A stretch of 64,000 nt of DNA from Austropuccinia psidii (lineage: Eukaryota > Basidiomycota > Pucciniomycetes > Pucciniales > Sphaerophragmiaceae). The position numbers and the translations under genes were made by a program. Shown here one piece after another: positions 22,401 to 33,000 of the stretch (positions are counted from its first letter, which is position 1; every line of letters starts with the position of its first letter). The DNA lies in assembly GCA_023105745.1 (NCBI GenBank), contig JALGQZ010000003.1:78962696-79026695 (forward strand), in the 5' to 3' direction. The notes beneath the pieces were generated by a model that saw nothing but the letters and a program-made list of their open reading frames with translations, was not told where the DNA came from and made no database searches.

Positions 22401-23463
22401 GCTTTTTCTTCATGTGGACGATATTGGTATCTTTGGAAAGAACTTAATGAGCTTTAAAAATGCAATTGAACGCGAATTTCAAACAAAGCTCTTGGGTTCA
22501 GCCGAACTCATGTTAGGAATAAAAATAGTTCATGAGCCAAAAACCATCACCTTAACGCAAAGCCACTATATCGACTCACTACTTGAAAGCTATGGTATGT
22601 CCAACTGCAAGCCAACAGCAACACCACTCATCCCGAATAGTCATCTTGAAGCTGCCTCAAAAACAGAACAAGAAGAATTTCTGTCTCTGAAAGTCAATTA
22701 TCGGAGTGCTGTCGGAAGTCTTAGCTACCTAAGCACTGCAACTAGACCTGATTTGTCATATTCTATAAGCGCCTTGTCTCAATTTTTGGAAAATCCGGGA
22801 ATACTTCATTGGAAAGCCTTTCTACATGTTCTCAAATACTTAAAGGGAACGAATAATGTTGGGCTGATGTATGAAAGAAATGTCAGAAAACCGCCAGTCG
22901 CATATTCTGATGCTGACTGGGGAAACTGTAGAATAACTAGACGATCGACAACAGGATATCTTGTCTTGTTAAATAACAATCTCATCATCTGGAAGACACG
23001 AAAACAACCTACCGTTTCATTATCATCCGCCGAAGCAGAATATAAATCGCTAACAGATCTCACCAGTGAACTGCTTTGGTTCAAACAATTCATTCAAGAA
23101 ATCAACATTCTAACAACAATAAAGGCGATACAAGTGCATGAAGACAATCAAGGGTGCATAGACACTGCCAACAGCGATTGCAACACAAATACGCGACGTA
23201 TGAAACATATAGACATTCAACTACATTTTGTTTGGGACGTGATAAAAGAAGATGTGATCAAACTTGTATATACACCTACAGAAAACATGCTGGCTGACTT
23301 CCTCACCAAGTCAATCAGTCTTCCAGCTATTAATAGAGCGATGAAAGAGTTAAGGTTGCTCCAGATGGAAGACAAGGGGGGTGTTGAGATTCGTGATCTC
23401 TCCCAGTCTGTGAGCAACTATAAGTCTCCGTTATTGCCGAGTAGCGAATCTGCTAGGACTTAA
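19414..23463 (+). CDS. CopC gag-pol polyprotein, 1349 aa, intact
   Basis: One frame encodes all copia functions. The gag part (residues 1-250) includes LLWTKIQEKFAS and ends in a zinc-knuckle-like C230...H...H...C247 array. The protease has VIDCGATHHMF with Asp at 296. The integrase has WHQRLGHPG (His 422), CDVC, and catalytic Asp 476 (MDLVGP), Asp 539 (TDGGGEF) and Glu 575 (IAERANRT). The reverse transcriptase has motif A DIKSAFLNA (Asp 917), YGLKQAP, and LHVDDIGIF with Asp 1002 and 1003, where the family norm is YVDD. RNase H has YSDADWG, SLSSAEAEYKSL, EDNQGC and ADFLTK. An acidic Ser/Asp/Glu-rich linker precedes the polymerase. The frame runs 82 bases into the 3' LTR before its stop. The start is the first in-frame ATG, 52 bases after the LTR. 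Confidence 0.95.
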   Translation: MPEKLGNNINHVPILDGRNFPLWSILIDVELSACGLREVCSSDLPPTTDSSTISSWNQLNVEAVQLILSRLHPEIIVTVVNANTVKNAKLLWTKIQEKFASQTVTNRGRTWVRWECLCFNGNIEEYVKECSNILFDIAGIGIVMPPDIMAYSILGKISRDSNVYDHVIDSMVLTMNSSINPQLVLEKLSELLQHKNTKDMFQKGIKTEKTDNSALLTNSSDYPYKLTYVCRDGKHNPKNTTHKPENCWAEHPELRPPPRNKNKKRSSEAETHQTGFEALLTHPYSSPNYSSSLVIDCGATHHMFGDEKLFTELIRTPEERISTSDPRSSLVCKGRGTVQIDINSKSMTLHNCLYVPNIAKNLVSLLDLCSKSITIIKDGTTFQLQNDEKALLKGQIGNKLMTVNFNQPKTLLSKMPTNYSWHQRLGHPGSQALKSLGLESLDLTPCDVCVKGKMTHLPFKGHFSKTAEPLDCLHMDLVGPISPSSISGHRYILTIIDQHTSYKITCFLKNKSDTYEEFVKQQKMIENVHQKKIKKLVTDGGGEFINQQFKELAEQHGFTHITSPPYTPEHNGIAERANRTILDKARCLLLSSRLPNQYWAEAVNTATYLTNILPTPSRKNLSPYYLWTNQPPKIRKIRTFGCKVIFLIPKQKRSWKLGPLGEEGILLGFNNESSSYRILKCSDGKVYNSRHVVFFEKEFPMLKSHKESNVPFLTPSWDNSEEDEYFDCQEEIEEQNQEKRNLILDEEDDSSSDDENSSLESCLPPAARRIKVIGPRHPTLINSDIREENILPYSRRPAALLTETDPLTYNRAIKSNNCEHWIKAIKKELQTMIDLNVWEEVAIKDNYKLIGTTWVFKTKRDGLNNITEHKARLCAQGFSQTQGKDYSKTFAPTGRLNSLRTLISHAAANNLSFEQLDIKSAFLNAPLDEDVYLAIPQGFDRDKRNVCLKLKRAIYGLKQAPLAWYQHLSSWLVKFGFSISKSDSCVFYLKSNEPIWLFLHVDDIGIFGKNLMSFKNAIEREFQTKLLGSAELMLGIKIVHEPKTITLTQSHYIDSLLESYGMSNCKPTATPLIPNSHLEAASKTEQEEFLSLKVNYRSAVGSLSYLSTATRPDLSYSISALSQFLENPGILHWKAFLHVLKYLKGTNNVGLMYERNVRKPPVAYSDADWGNCRITRRSTTGYLVLLNNNLIIWKTRKQPTVSLSSAEAEYKSLTDLTSELLWFKQFIQEINILTTIKAIQVHEDNQGCIDTANSDCNTNTRRMKHIDIQLHFVWDVIKEDVIKLVYTPTENMLADFLTKSISLPAINRAMKELRLLQMEDKGGVEIRDLSQSVSNYKSPLLPSSESART

Positions 23464-23969
23464 GACTAACTTCAAGAGTATTATGCCGTGGGAATAAGGT
23501 CATGCATACCTTTATAAGGAGCATGACCTGTTGAATGGAAAACGGGAGTATGGTTATCAATCCCTAGTTCTTAATAAGATTATTGTACGAAAAACACTCA
23601 CTCAAGAAATTAGTGGTTTGTTTTGTCTCTGACTGGTCACACCAGTCATCGCAATTACTGATATTCAATATCTAGTGTGTTTTACAACTGATTTATTAAT
23701 AGATAAACATTTGAGTTATTCATAATTTTATATTAGTGTGTTGTATAGCGTTAGGTTGGTTCGTCATTATTTCTCATGTTATGAGCACTTCACTAACCCA
23801 TTCATCTTAGCTATTGTGTTAGGAGTTGTGTTTTGTGTGGTGATAGACTTGTTAAACATATTGGTGCTGTTGTTCACTCTTAGGTACTTAATCATTCTCA
23901 GTTTACTATGTCTCATTTCAGATTGTATTGTGATGTTAATACTATACTCTTAGTTTGCTTAAATTTTCA
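23382..23969 (+). repeat. CopC 3' LTR
   Basis: 588 bp, identical to the 5' LTR except for two substitutions. Followed directly by the AAAAG target duplication at 23970-23974. It encodes the last codons of the polyprotein. Confidence 0.93.
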
Positions 23970-24110
23970 AAAAGAACACAAAATAGTTGGGTTTAAATAG
24001 TCTAGGTACATGGTCAACAAGGATCTGCAGTGATCAACAGTCCTCAGGTGGTTACGTCATCTATGATGTAATGTGGTAGGCTGTGTTCCTATATTTCTTC
24101 TTTCAATCTA

Positions 24111-25388
24111 GGCTGTCACAAAGCTAACTCATCCATTGTTGTTTGAGCAGGTTATCTTCAATTGTACCTTGCTTTGTTACTTCTGTTTTATTCTAATAGC
24201 TATTTGAAGTCCACCACTCAGGTAAAATCTTTTTCTTTACTCATTTATGAAGATGCTCAAGGAAGAAAGTACGATTAGATAAACGAAAATAAGAAAACAG
24301 AGAAGTTGGATGAGAGCACAACTTCTCTGCTAAGATACATGATTTATATAGCTTAAGAAACGAAGTACAATGAACAAAAAAGTATATACAATAGGTAGAC
24401 AACAGGTAACGATTGCCTGGTTTAGTAAAGGAGTAAGTCAGCTTCTCTGGCTTTAGTTACGACTGACTTAGTCTAGTCAAGAAGAGAAAAATACGACAAA
24501 TTCAGTAACTAGTCTTTAATAATTTACAGTTACCTTCATTACTGCAATGTTACCGCTTAGTTTTGATCTCTGAGAAGAATAAGTTCCAGCATCGAGGACT
24601 TAGGAGAGAGGCTCAGATATAATTCACAGTATTGTGAAAAAGAAAATAGCTACTACTCTTTGCTGCTATCAGCCCTACCGATGAACATTAACAATTAGTA
24701 ATAAGAAGAACATCAGAGGTTTGAGGAAATACATCGCACTGTTTTCTTTCGGCTTTGGGGAAAAATTCCCACAGTTCGTTAACTCAAGGACGAAGATATA
24801 TTTTTTTTAAATATGTGTGGGTAGTTTATCATGAGTTATCAGTTACTAGTTCCTTCAATAAGATTATTAAAGTTGAGAGAGTGAAATGAGAGAAAGAACA
24901 AGATAATATGCAATAATAATAGTAATAATTGTGATGATAGTTTTCAGCCAGAATAAAAAAACAATAAGAGCATTCGCATCTATTAAAAAAAAGCTTTTTA
25001 TAGATTACAAAAGCCACAAAAAAGCTATAAGAGAGCTAATAGCACATCACTTCAACCAGAACAACCCTTATACCCCTATTAAGCGAGTTGTTGTAAGCTT
25101 AACCGGGATGGATTGGAATTTCTCAAGAAAACCCTTCTAAATCTTTAACTACAAGGGCAATGATTTTCAGCCACAGAGTTTTTGTGGTTGCATCTAAAGG
25201 AGAGCTTACACGAAGAAGATGCTAAGAATTTCTTTTCTTGTGCTTCAATATTGGCTTCCGATTTGACTTGGTGAATGAACCTCTCCGGAACTAAATTAAA
25301 AAAAGTATTCCCAATGAAAACTGAATGAAAACTGCACTTTTGGGTGAAAGGAACAAAAAAATATATACTTTTTAGCTTATCCCGAGAT
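24111..25388. other. Intergenic DNA right of CopA; no gene seen
   Basis: The sequence becomes less repetitive after the target duplication 24106-24110. Open frames near 24829-25140 have no protein-like features. An ATAATAATAGTAATAATTG-type stretch occurs near 24910. I see no RNA gene or element end here. Confidence 0.5.
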
Positions 25389-25694
25389 TTATTTTTTGGA
25401 TGAATACTTCCAGCTAGATGTATGAAGATTTTTCACGAAGAATAATAAAAAATTGATTGTCAGGTTTCTTTCATCATGTTGCAAAAGCAACTCATGCGTT
25501 TCGTGGTATTGTTTGTATAGCTCAAAGGGTCGGTTAGATAATGCAAAAAGGAACTGACCATGATTTTCCTTGGTTACTACCTCAGTTAGGTCATCCACTT
25601 TTCCTGTAAATGCTGCTTGACAAACCAATGCAAGCAAAAAACAAAATAGTACGCAATTCATGATGCGCCCAGACCAGGTCTTTTGAGAAGCCAT
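25389..25694 (-). CDS. Short secreted-protein-like ORF, 101 codons, unrecognised
   Basis: The minus-strand ATG at 25692-25694 opens a frame with a good signal-peptide shape: MASQKTWSGRIMN, then a hydrophobic core VLFCFLLALVCQ ending AAFTGK. The mature part is KVDDLTEVVTKEN...FLFALSNRPFELYKQYHETHELLLQHDERNL. The last 20 or so residues (FLLFFVKNLHTSS) may be intron read-through, so this may be only the first exon of a longer gene. It lies divergently from the ELP1 5' fragment at 26079. I do not recognise a family. Rust fungi secrete many small proteins, but there is no direct evidence that this is an effector. Confidence 0.4.
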   Translation of the reverse strand: MASQKTWSGRIMNCVLFCFLLALVCQAAFTGKVDDLTEVVTKENHGQFLFALSNRPFELYKQYHETHELLLQHDERNLTINFLLFFVKNLHTSSWKYSSKK

Positions 25695-26078
25695 TTAAAA
25701 AATAAGATATAATGTTAGGAATGTGTTTTCTAGATATATGGTGAGCCAACAGTGGAGTTAATTGAAGGAAGAGCTTTTTCAAACTTTGGAGTGGGAAAAA
25801 TATTTCGTTGAGTTGAATTTTCCCAACAAAGGTCCAGCTTTTAAGGCTATAACAAGACCTTAAAGGCATTGTGCACACCGTCGCTGAAACATGACTTTGA
25901 TTTTTCCCAAGAGCCAACTTAAATCATCAACGCAGGTCTTTCTTGGTCTTTGGCAGAACAACGCCAAATTCTTGGTATGAAACGATGGCGGTGGTGAAAT
26001 TTGCAACGCCGAAATGCAAAGGAGAGAGACGGGCAGTACTGCGCAGCTGAAAGAGTGCTGAGACTTATCCTAACACAT

Positions 26079-26781
26079 TGCACTGCAAATTTTAACTGTT
26101 TTCCCGTACGGTATATCAGTTACGTTGCACGGTATAACAGATAGCAGTTAGCTTCTGCGCGGACTTTTTTTCTGGCGCATGCACAGCACACACTACACAC
26201 TCACCCAGTGCCCTCCCCTCCGAACGTCTCTAGTCGAGTGACCACCTTCTGTATTCAATCAAAATGGTCAGCAACTTTCTTTTCATCAGTCCCAAGTCTT
26301 CACTAACACTTTTTCGAGATCTCCAGCTTCCAGCGCCATATTTCCTGATTTACGTCTTCTCTCCATCTGGCGACTTGGTTCACTCAGTCCGGCAGGTTTG
26401 GGTTTATTTTCTGCTTCATATCTCGGAATAGTCCTTGAAAAATCGGACCATAACTATTTCCTCGGTCGTCGGGCTGCAAGTGTCTTAGTTTATGAATGAA
26501 TCATCATTCAAACCAATTGGGTATTGGCTTCTCAACCTCAACCTCACATCTCAATCGATCGTGATCTCTTGTTGATTGGTCTCATTCTTGACCTCCAAAT
26601 TTAGAATCAACTGGCCTAGACAGCCATGCATCCCTTTGGTTCTCAACTACTCAGGGCGCATTATGCCGCCACCGACTGGCCAGAAGCTCCGATACATTTT
26701 GCTCGGTTTGGAGATGGTCAGTCCAGTCGTCTTTTAGCATGCACCCGTTTGTCACTGAAAATATTTGCTTGTTTTCTTTCA
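26079..26781 (+). pseudogene. ELP1 5' end fragment (promoter side and first codons), one arm of inverted repeat IR2
   Basis: This is near-identical, in inverted orientation, to 50124-50826, where it leads into ELP1 coding sequence. It holds an ATG at about 26264 (MVSNFLFISPK...) and another at 26626 starting a short frame (MHPFGSQLLRAHYAATD ... RFGDGQSSRLLA). Homology with the ELP1 copy stops exactly after TTTTCTTTCA at 26781, inside what is an intron 3' end in the other copy. Different sequence follows. The piece therefore cannot make ELP1. The region before 26264 may keep promoter function and points toward the gene at 27172. Which copy is native is an inference. Confidence 0.7.
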
Positions 26782-27171
26782 TGTGTGATGACTCTCCGGA
26801 AACAGCACAAACCAATCAGCATTAGTATTTGTCATGGTTCACCCAAGGCAACATCTCAAATCCATCGGCATCAGTACTAGTCACAAAGGCAACAGCTAAA
26901 TTGACCTTTACATTTTTGAGCTAGCAGTCGCCACATGACACACTGAAGGTAACATATTCATTTCTTACATGTCTTAATGGTCATTGATACCCTCTGTTAA
27001 TTGCTCGCCCAAGAAGGCCACCTGCTCACTGAAATTAGCTTAAATATCAGTGTTTTGCTGTATTTTTTGAAACTTTTTCTTACACCTCACTCCGAATTTT
27101 CTAAAGCTAACTACTAACTCATTAAACTGCTTTTACTTATATAATAAAATTCCTCTTTACTATCCTACGCA

Positions 27172-30023
27172 ATGGCACAATACCCCAATTTCAATCCTTT
27201 TTCCCCTCATCACAGTGTTTTTGATTTGAAGTAGTTTATCTACTTCGTTGATGCACGTGCAGTGATTCCTGCTGCAACCAGGAAGAAGCAGATGCAACAA
27301 ATTGCAGCTGACCGATTGTGTTTGTGTGAGCTGACTCCTGCGTCTATTTATATTTGCAAAACGAGGGATTTGACATGCATGAAATACTAAGCTAACACAA
27401 AATTTAACAACTCTGTAGTGGCAACTGATAATGTGGGCAGGCTCCGAAACCGAGTTCGCGAATTTGCAAAAGGTTCTGCTATCCCAGAATTGCAACATAA
27501 CCCTGCTCCTGACACTGCAGGTCAGACTGAAGGCGCAGGTGTTGCAGATGGTGTTGGTAATCACCTTCGAAACAAGATAAAAGTCCAGCCAACTGGCCAG
27601 ACTGAAGCTGTCCCTAATCCAACTCAGCCAGTAGGTAAACACAATGACGACCCTACTCTCAGCACCAACAAGCTCAAACATGCAGCCTTGACCTGTAAGC
27701 ATGGAGGCTTCACCTCGAAAAATTTGTTCTTTGAACAGGCCACTGGATTGGCCCCAGCTGCTAGTTCCCATGTTTCCGATATGAAAGCTGAATCGTTTCA
27801 AAAGATAAGTATGAGTGGAACTCGGGCCTTTCGTCCATCCTTTCACCCAGCTCCACCCCCTTCATCAATTAGCTCTCCGAATATGACTGAGCTGAGCACG
27901 CCAACACCTCTAACTCACTGTTTTGTGTCTAAACTTCCAGGGTCTCCCTCTAGTAAGATGGCATTTCTTTAGAAGCTTTTTTGCCAAAAACATTGATTAA
28001 TTTTGGTTTTTTTGTTTCATTGTAACTGCTTGGTCCATTGCTTCAGCCTTGGAAGCTTCAAGTAGAACTCTTAAAGCTGACACTTCAAGTATCTCCTTCC
28101 AATTAGGACTTCCAAACCCAAAGCTTAAGGCTAGTAGTGGTGACAATAAAAATAGCCAAGTATCAAAAGATCCAGTTGATTTTGGAAAATTTGACAGCAT
28201 GACTCCAAAAAATCAATGCTCAAGTAGTCAACATCCTGGTAATGTTGTCTCACATTTCATCTGCAAAACGCCTGATGCTCCCAGGAGATCACGCATTTAT
28301 CACAAATTGATGGTGGACAAAAGGTACGACTCAGAAGAGGCCGGATGTGACAATGCCCAGAGCAAATATTCCAACACTATTGGTCTCAACAATAGCCTTG
28401 ACTCTGATACAGCTTTCAAACCGCCTCAACCAGAAGTGGAAGTTAAGCCACTCCCTGCCAAGAAGACTGGTCGCAAAAGACGTGTGCTAGTAAATGCAAG
28501 GAATTGTGTCCTTATTGTCACCGCCACCAGTTCAAAGCCGAGCTCCATGAAGACAGCCTACATGCCTTTTGCCAAAGACTCAATCAATGGTCTGACATGC
28601 TGCTCTTCTCATCACATTATCTTGCAGCGATTAGACCGTATTGAAAAGATCCTTTCCTTAAACATTCATTTACTGCCTACCCTCAGCCCCAAACACTTGC
28701 AAAGTCAACCTGATACAAAAACTGGCAAAATTCAGCTAGTTTCTCAATGTGAAGGTGTGAACGTTGGTGTTTTAACCAGCCCTCAGAGGCAGCCGGATTT
28801 GACAAAGGAAGAGGAGTTTTGTCAGCAGTGCGAAAACTCTCAACTCAATAATCATGGAGCAACAGTGAAAAGTGGAATTGTAGTAAGTTTTTTTATATGT
28901 TCTTTGTTTTGGTGAAACTTACAAAAACAATTTTCTTGTAGGATGTTCCCATTAGTTCTTTAAAAGTTCATTCTGGCCTGCTTACAGAGGAAGCCAGCAC
29001 ATCCTTCTCCTCACGAACAATAATGTTTTTCAATGGATTTCAAAGCAAGAATCTGCCATATGGTCATGAAAACAAACCAAGGGCTACAGCATTAATAACG
29101 CAAACACCATTTAAAAACTCAGACCCAATATTTAGCCTTCAATGTTTGCTGAACCTCCTCCACCCATTTCTGCTTAAAAAGCAAGCTTACAGCCTTAGTC
29201 CAACTATATTTCCGACTTCACTTAGTACCAACTGCTTAGTAAGTCATACCCTACATGTCTTTTTATGTGAAGATACGTTAAAACTGTTTCATTTTTGATT
29301 TTTCAGGTGAACAGTTGTATTGCAAATGTTATCTCTGCTTGTCGCAATACACCTATGAACAAATCTCTTTACAGCCGGTATTATGATTCATTTGCTACAT
29401 TATACTCTCTGCCAGTAATCCGCGATTTCAATACCTCGATAGAGTGCTTAACTTCAATGGTGTCGCCCACTCTTCAACTCATTGCTTCGAAATCCAGCTA
29501 TTCTTCTGTACTGGAACAGTGCAAAGGTCCAAGATCAAATTCACTTTCCAATTATGATCACTTTCATACTTCTCGAGCTGTTCATGACACAAAATACCAT
29601 ATTAGTTTTTGCACTGATGAAGAATTTGAGGAACCAATTGGACTGACCTATCCACCAACTTCTTTCATCCGATCACCCCAACCTTTCAGCAATATGAATC
29701 TGAATTCCACAAACTCCTATTGTGTAAAAACACTTGACAAACGGTCTGAAATAATTTATTCGTTGCCCAGTATTTTTCCTTGTTTCGACCCCAGACCACA
29801 GCGTGCTAACGAAAGCAAAGAAGTTCCAGAAATCTGTGCCCGTGATTTTTTCTCTCTGGAAGAAATAACATACCCACCATTACAAATGCCCCTCAATATG
29901 ATCACCCCACCTAAACCTGTGGGTACTCAAAGCTCAGTCGTCCAATCTCTTGATGAAACTGCACGGGTACCAGTTGGTCTAGAAAAGAGGTTAAAAGATG
30001 CAATTGAAGAAAATATAATATAG
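27172..30023 (+). CDS. Unrecognised multi-exon gene, about 827 aa
   Basis: My model has exons 27172-27214, 27263-27319, 27419-27952, 28047-28882, 28942-29238 and 29307-30023. The three downstream introns (94, 59 and 68 nt) have clear GTAAG/GTAAGT donors and CAG/TAG acceptors. The sum is 2484 bases, an exact multiple of three, with an uninterrupted frame. The first two short exons are tentative, though their junctions also keep frame. The protein is Ser/Pro/Thr-rich and mostly disordered-looking. It has a basic stretch KKTGRKRRVLVNAR that could be a nuclear signal, several Cys (CCSSHH, CQQCEN), and a C-terminus ending GLEKRLKDAIEENII. No known domain is apparent. A TATATAA box lies about 33 bases before the ATG. 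It stands just downstream of the ELP1 promoter fragment. Confidence 0.65.
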
Positions 30024-33000
30024 TTTTGAAGTCTTATCATTTTCTGCAAAGAAAAAAAATGCAAAAACAAAAAAAGAAAAAGAAAAAAAAGAAAAAAAAA
30101 ACGTGTATATAGTTTTGAAAAAAAATTGCAAGAGAAGGTATATAGTTGTGATTAAACAAACTGTCCAGATATGTAAGTGAACCAAATTGGTAATTGAGTG
30201 GTGAGTTGAAAGATGTGCTTAAATAATCTTGCCAACAAGCTTCAGCAGCACGTAAGAATATTCAAGCTCAGATAGTTTTATTAGAATATAAAGGTAAAAA
30301 ATTCATCGTATTAATAATAATAAAATCTTTCCGTTAATAATAGAAAGGCAATTTTTCCTTAGTTTTCCCAAATATATATCGTTGTAGTAGTAACAAAGCT
30401 ATTTTTAGAAATAAAAACATTATCTTGTGTTAATCATAAAATGGCTATTATTCAATAAAAAAAAGATATCATTTTTTTTCATGTAGATACCTATTATGCT
30501 ACTAATAACAAAGAGATTAAATTGAAAAAGTAAAACTTTCTTCAATAAAAGGAAATAATTGTGGTGATAATGGCAAATAATGCTAAAAAACCGCCAACTT
30601 CTTTTGACACGAATTAAAGGTTTTACTGCAATAATAATGATAAAGGTATTCTAAATATGATACAAAAGCTATTATATTAAGAATTGAAACTTTATTCCAT
30701 TAAAAATAACACCCTATCCTTTCAGAAATGAAAACGTTCTGTCAAAAACAAAAAACTACTGTTATAAAACTAAAAAATTTCCTCCATTGACAATAACAGA
30801 TTTATTATTAGCATCATAGAAAACCTATTATGTCAGTAATAAAAAAGCTATTATTTCAAAAAGAAAAAGAATATTATTTTAATATTTGCATTTATTTTGA
30901 GAATTACAAAGCTATTATTTTAATGATAAAAATTTATTATATCAAAATAAGAATTCTATCATTAAAGAAATATGAAAGTTGGCATTTTAATAATGATAAA
31001 AGATAGAATATCATTAAAAAGTATTATCCTCTCCATGGTCACAAAGTGGGTGTGTGATACTCAAGATTATTCCATTTTGTATAAAAAGGTTCTATCAAAT
31101 ATTGCCAAAGGTAATATTTTAGCAATGAAAAATGTATTATCTTGAAAATATACAGTGTACTATCTATCTCAATAGAATCAAAGTTAAGATATATCTGATA
31201 AAAACTCTATTATATTTATGAATATAAACCTATTATGTTGATAATAGGAATTATTTTGTCAATAATAACAAACAAATTATTCTAGAAGTAAGAATTCTAT
31301 TATTTTAAAAAATAGAGCACTTATTATTCTCATAATTTTTAGACTGTATTTTTAATTATAGAAAGCTATTATTTTCAAATAGAAATTTTATTATGATAAT
31401 AATAAACAAAGGATAAAAAAAATGATAAAAAAGCTATCATTTTAATAATGTAAAAGAAATAATGCTGAGAATGAAGGAGACATCATGTTCTAAGTAAAAA
31501 GCTATTCCATTAATACATACAGGGTTATTATCTTAATAATACTCAAGCTATCATCTTAATCAGCAAAAACTTATAATTTCAAGTGTAAAAATTTATCAGC
31601 TTGATAATTACAAGGCTCTTATTTTACAAATGAAACATTAAAAATATGGATAATAAAAAAGAGATTATGCTAAGGTATGAAATAAATTATGATTAGAATA
31701 GAATGTCTATTTAACCAATAATAAAATATTGGGTGTTTTAATAGTAATAAAAATGATTATATTGATAATAATTAATCTATTTCATGATAAGGTCAAACCT
31801 ATTACGGTAATAAGAGCCAGGCTATCATTTTTTAAAGAGAAGGCTTATTAACATAAAAATACGAAATTGATCACATTGATTAATATAAGCTTAGTATTTT
31901 TAGAATATTGAATACTTTTTTTTAGTGATAAATAAGCTATTCTGATAAAAGGAAGAGTTTTTATTTAAAAAATAATGATTTTATTCAGAAAAAAAATTAG
32001 TAATTCTTTTTATATCAAAAAAATATAATGCTAATGATAAACGGAATAGCTTGTTGATGATACCAAATTCATTTTTCAATAATAATAAAACTCCTTGAGT
32101 AATAAGAATATTATTTCTTCCATACTAATAGATCTATTACATTCTTTTGGTCAAGAATAATACCACTATGATGCTAATGATAATATTTTTTAATTTTGAT
32201 AATATAAAATACTATATGATATTGATAACAGACTTATTAAGCTAATAATAAAGAATGGGGAATGATATTTCCATGCCCTTGAAAATATATTTATGAATTT
32301 TCCCATGAATGTAAAAATGGTGTATCATATGTATTCAGGGCTTGAAAGGGGTTTGTTGGCTAAACTAAGACCAACTTCTGACTAAGAAATTGACTCCTGA
32401 ATATCTGGGGCTTTGGAACTTATTTCAAAGAATATATATTGGAGATTAATATTATGTGTTTTGGGAACTATAGGTAGAAAGAAACCAAGTATTGTATTTT
32501 TCAAATTGGATACTTCTGATTGTAAACTGGCTTACAAACCCCTCCAACTCCCACATTCTCAAATTTTTTCAGTAATCCTGTTTTTGATCACTTCATTTCT
32601 AAAGAATTTCTCAATAAGGTCAAATAAATGAGCTCCTTAGGAAATCCATAATATACCCCATAATCTTTAACCTCTTCCTCTCTGATAAAGCTATTTTTGT
32701 TTGAATAATTGAAAATTATATTCAGTATTATTCCTTGAATTTTAATACTCCAAAAAGATAAATTAAGAGCTAGAAAAAGCTGGCTCTCTTTTTTATCTTA
32801 TCAGATTATGACATCAAAAATAATGACAATTTCTATTTTTAAGTTTTTATAGTTGATATCATGAGAGAGCCAATGGAGTTTCCTGTGAGTATAATTTTGT
32901 AATGAAATTTGGCTTGGAAAAGTGAAGTAAAATGTGGATTAAGATTTTGGTAAATATTCCTTTCCAAATAATTACCAATTGCACTTGAGGATATGGTAAA

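Larger units (their letters stand above)
18774..23969 (+). mobile_element. CopC: young, apparently intact Ty1/copia retrotransposon
   Basis: Two 588-bp LTRs (18774-19361 and 23382-23969) differ at only two positions, a T/C near their base 57 and a G/A near base 305. AAAAG duplications at 18769-18773 and 23970-23974 flank the element. A purine tract (ACAAGGGGGG) precedes the 3' LTR. A single long polyprotein frame fills the inside. It is inserted in a CopA LTR; the unoccupied target GAGATAAAAGAACAC is visible near 4627. All parts needed for autonomous transposition appear present, so recent activity is likely. Confidence 0.95.
4456..24105 (-). mobile_element. CopA: old Ty1/copia retrotransposon hosting two nested insertions
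   Basis: This is a minus-strand copia element with LTRs at 4456-4973 (3') and 8989-24105 (5', split). It has ATCTA target duplications outside, a Met-type half-tRNA primer site at 8969-8988, and copia-order domains between (gag, protease, integrase, reverse transcriptase, RNase H). The internal region is 4015 bp. Its 5' LTR was later split by GypB and CopC; removing both with their 5-bp duplications leaves about 427 bp. The LTRs differ clearly in sequence and by about 91 bp of tandem modules, so CopA is much older than CopC. All coding regions are interrupted. Confidence 0.9.
8989..24105 (-). repeat. CopA 5' LTR, split into three pieces
   Basis: The pieces are 8989-9077, 18562-18773 and 23970-24105. 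The breaks align with the 3' LTR: CTAGAAGGG/AACA is interrupted by GypB, and GAGATAAAAG/AACAC by CopC. The last piece runs to TTCTTTCA at 24105, followed by the target duplication. The 3' LTR at 4456-4973 shows the uninterrupted versions of both sites. Confidence 0.88.

Noticed and set aside
24931..25140. 69-codon frame in unique DNA
   Set aside because: Starts in an AT-rich repeat, Lys/Ile-rich by composition, no splice partner or conserved motif.
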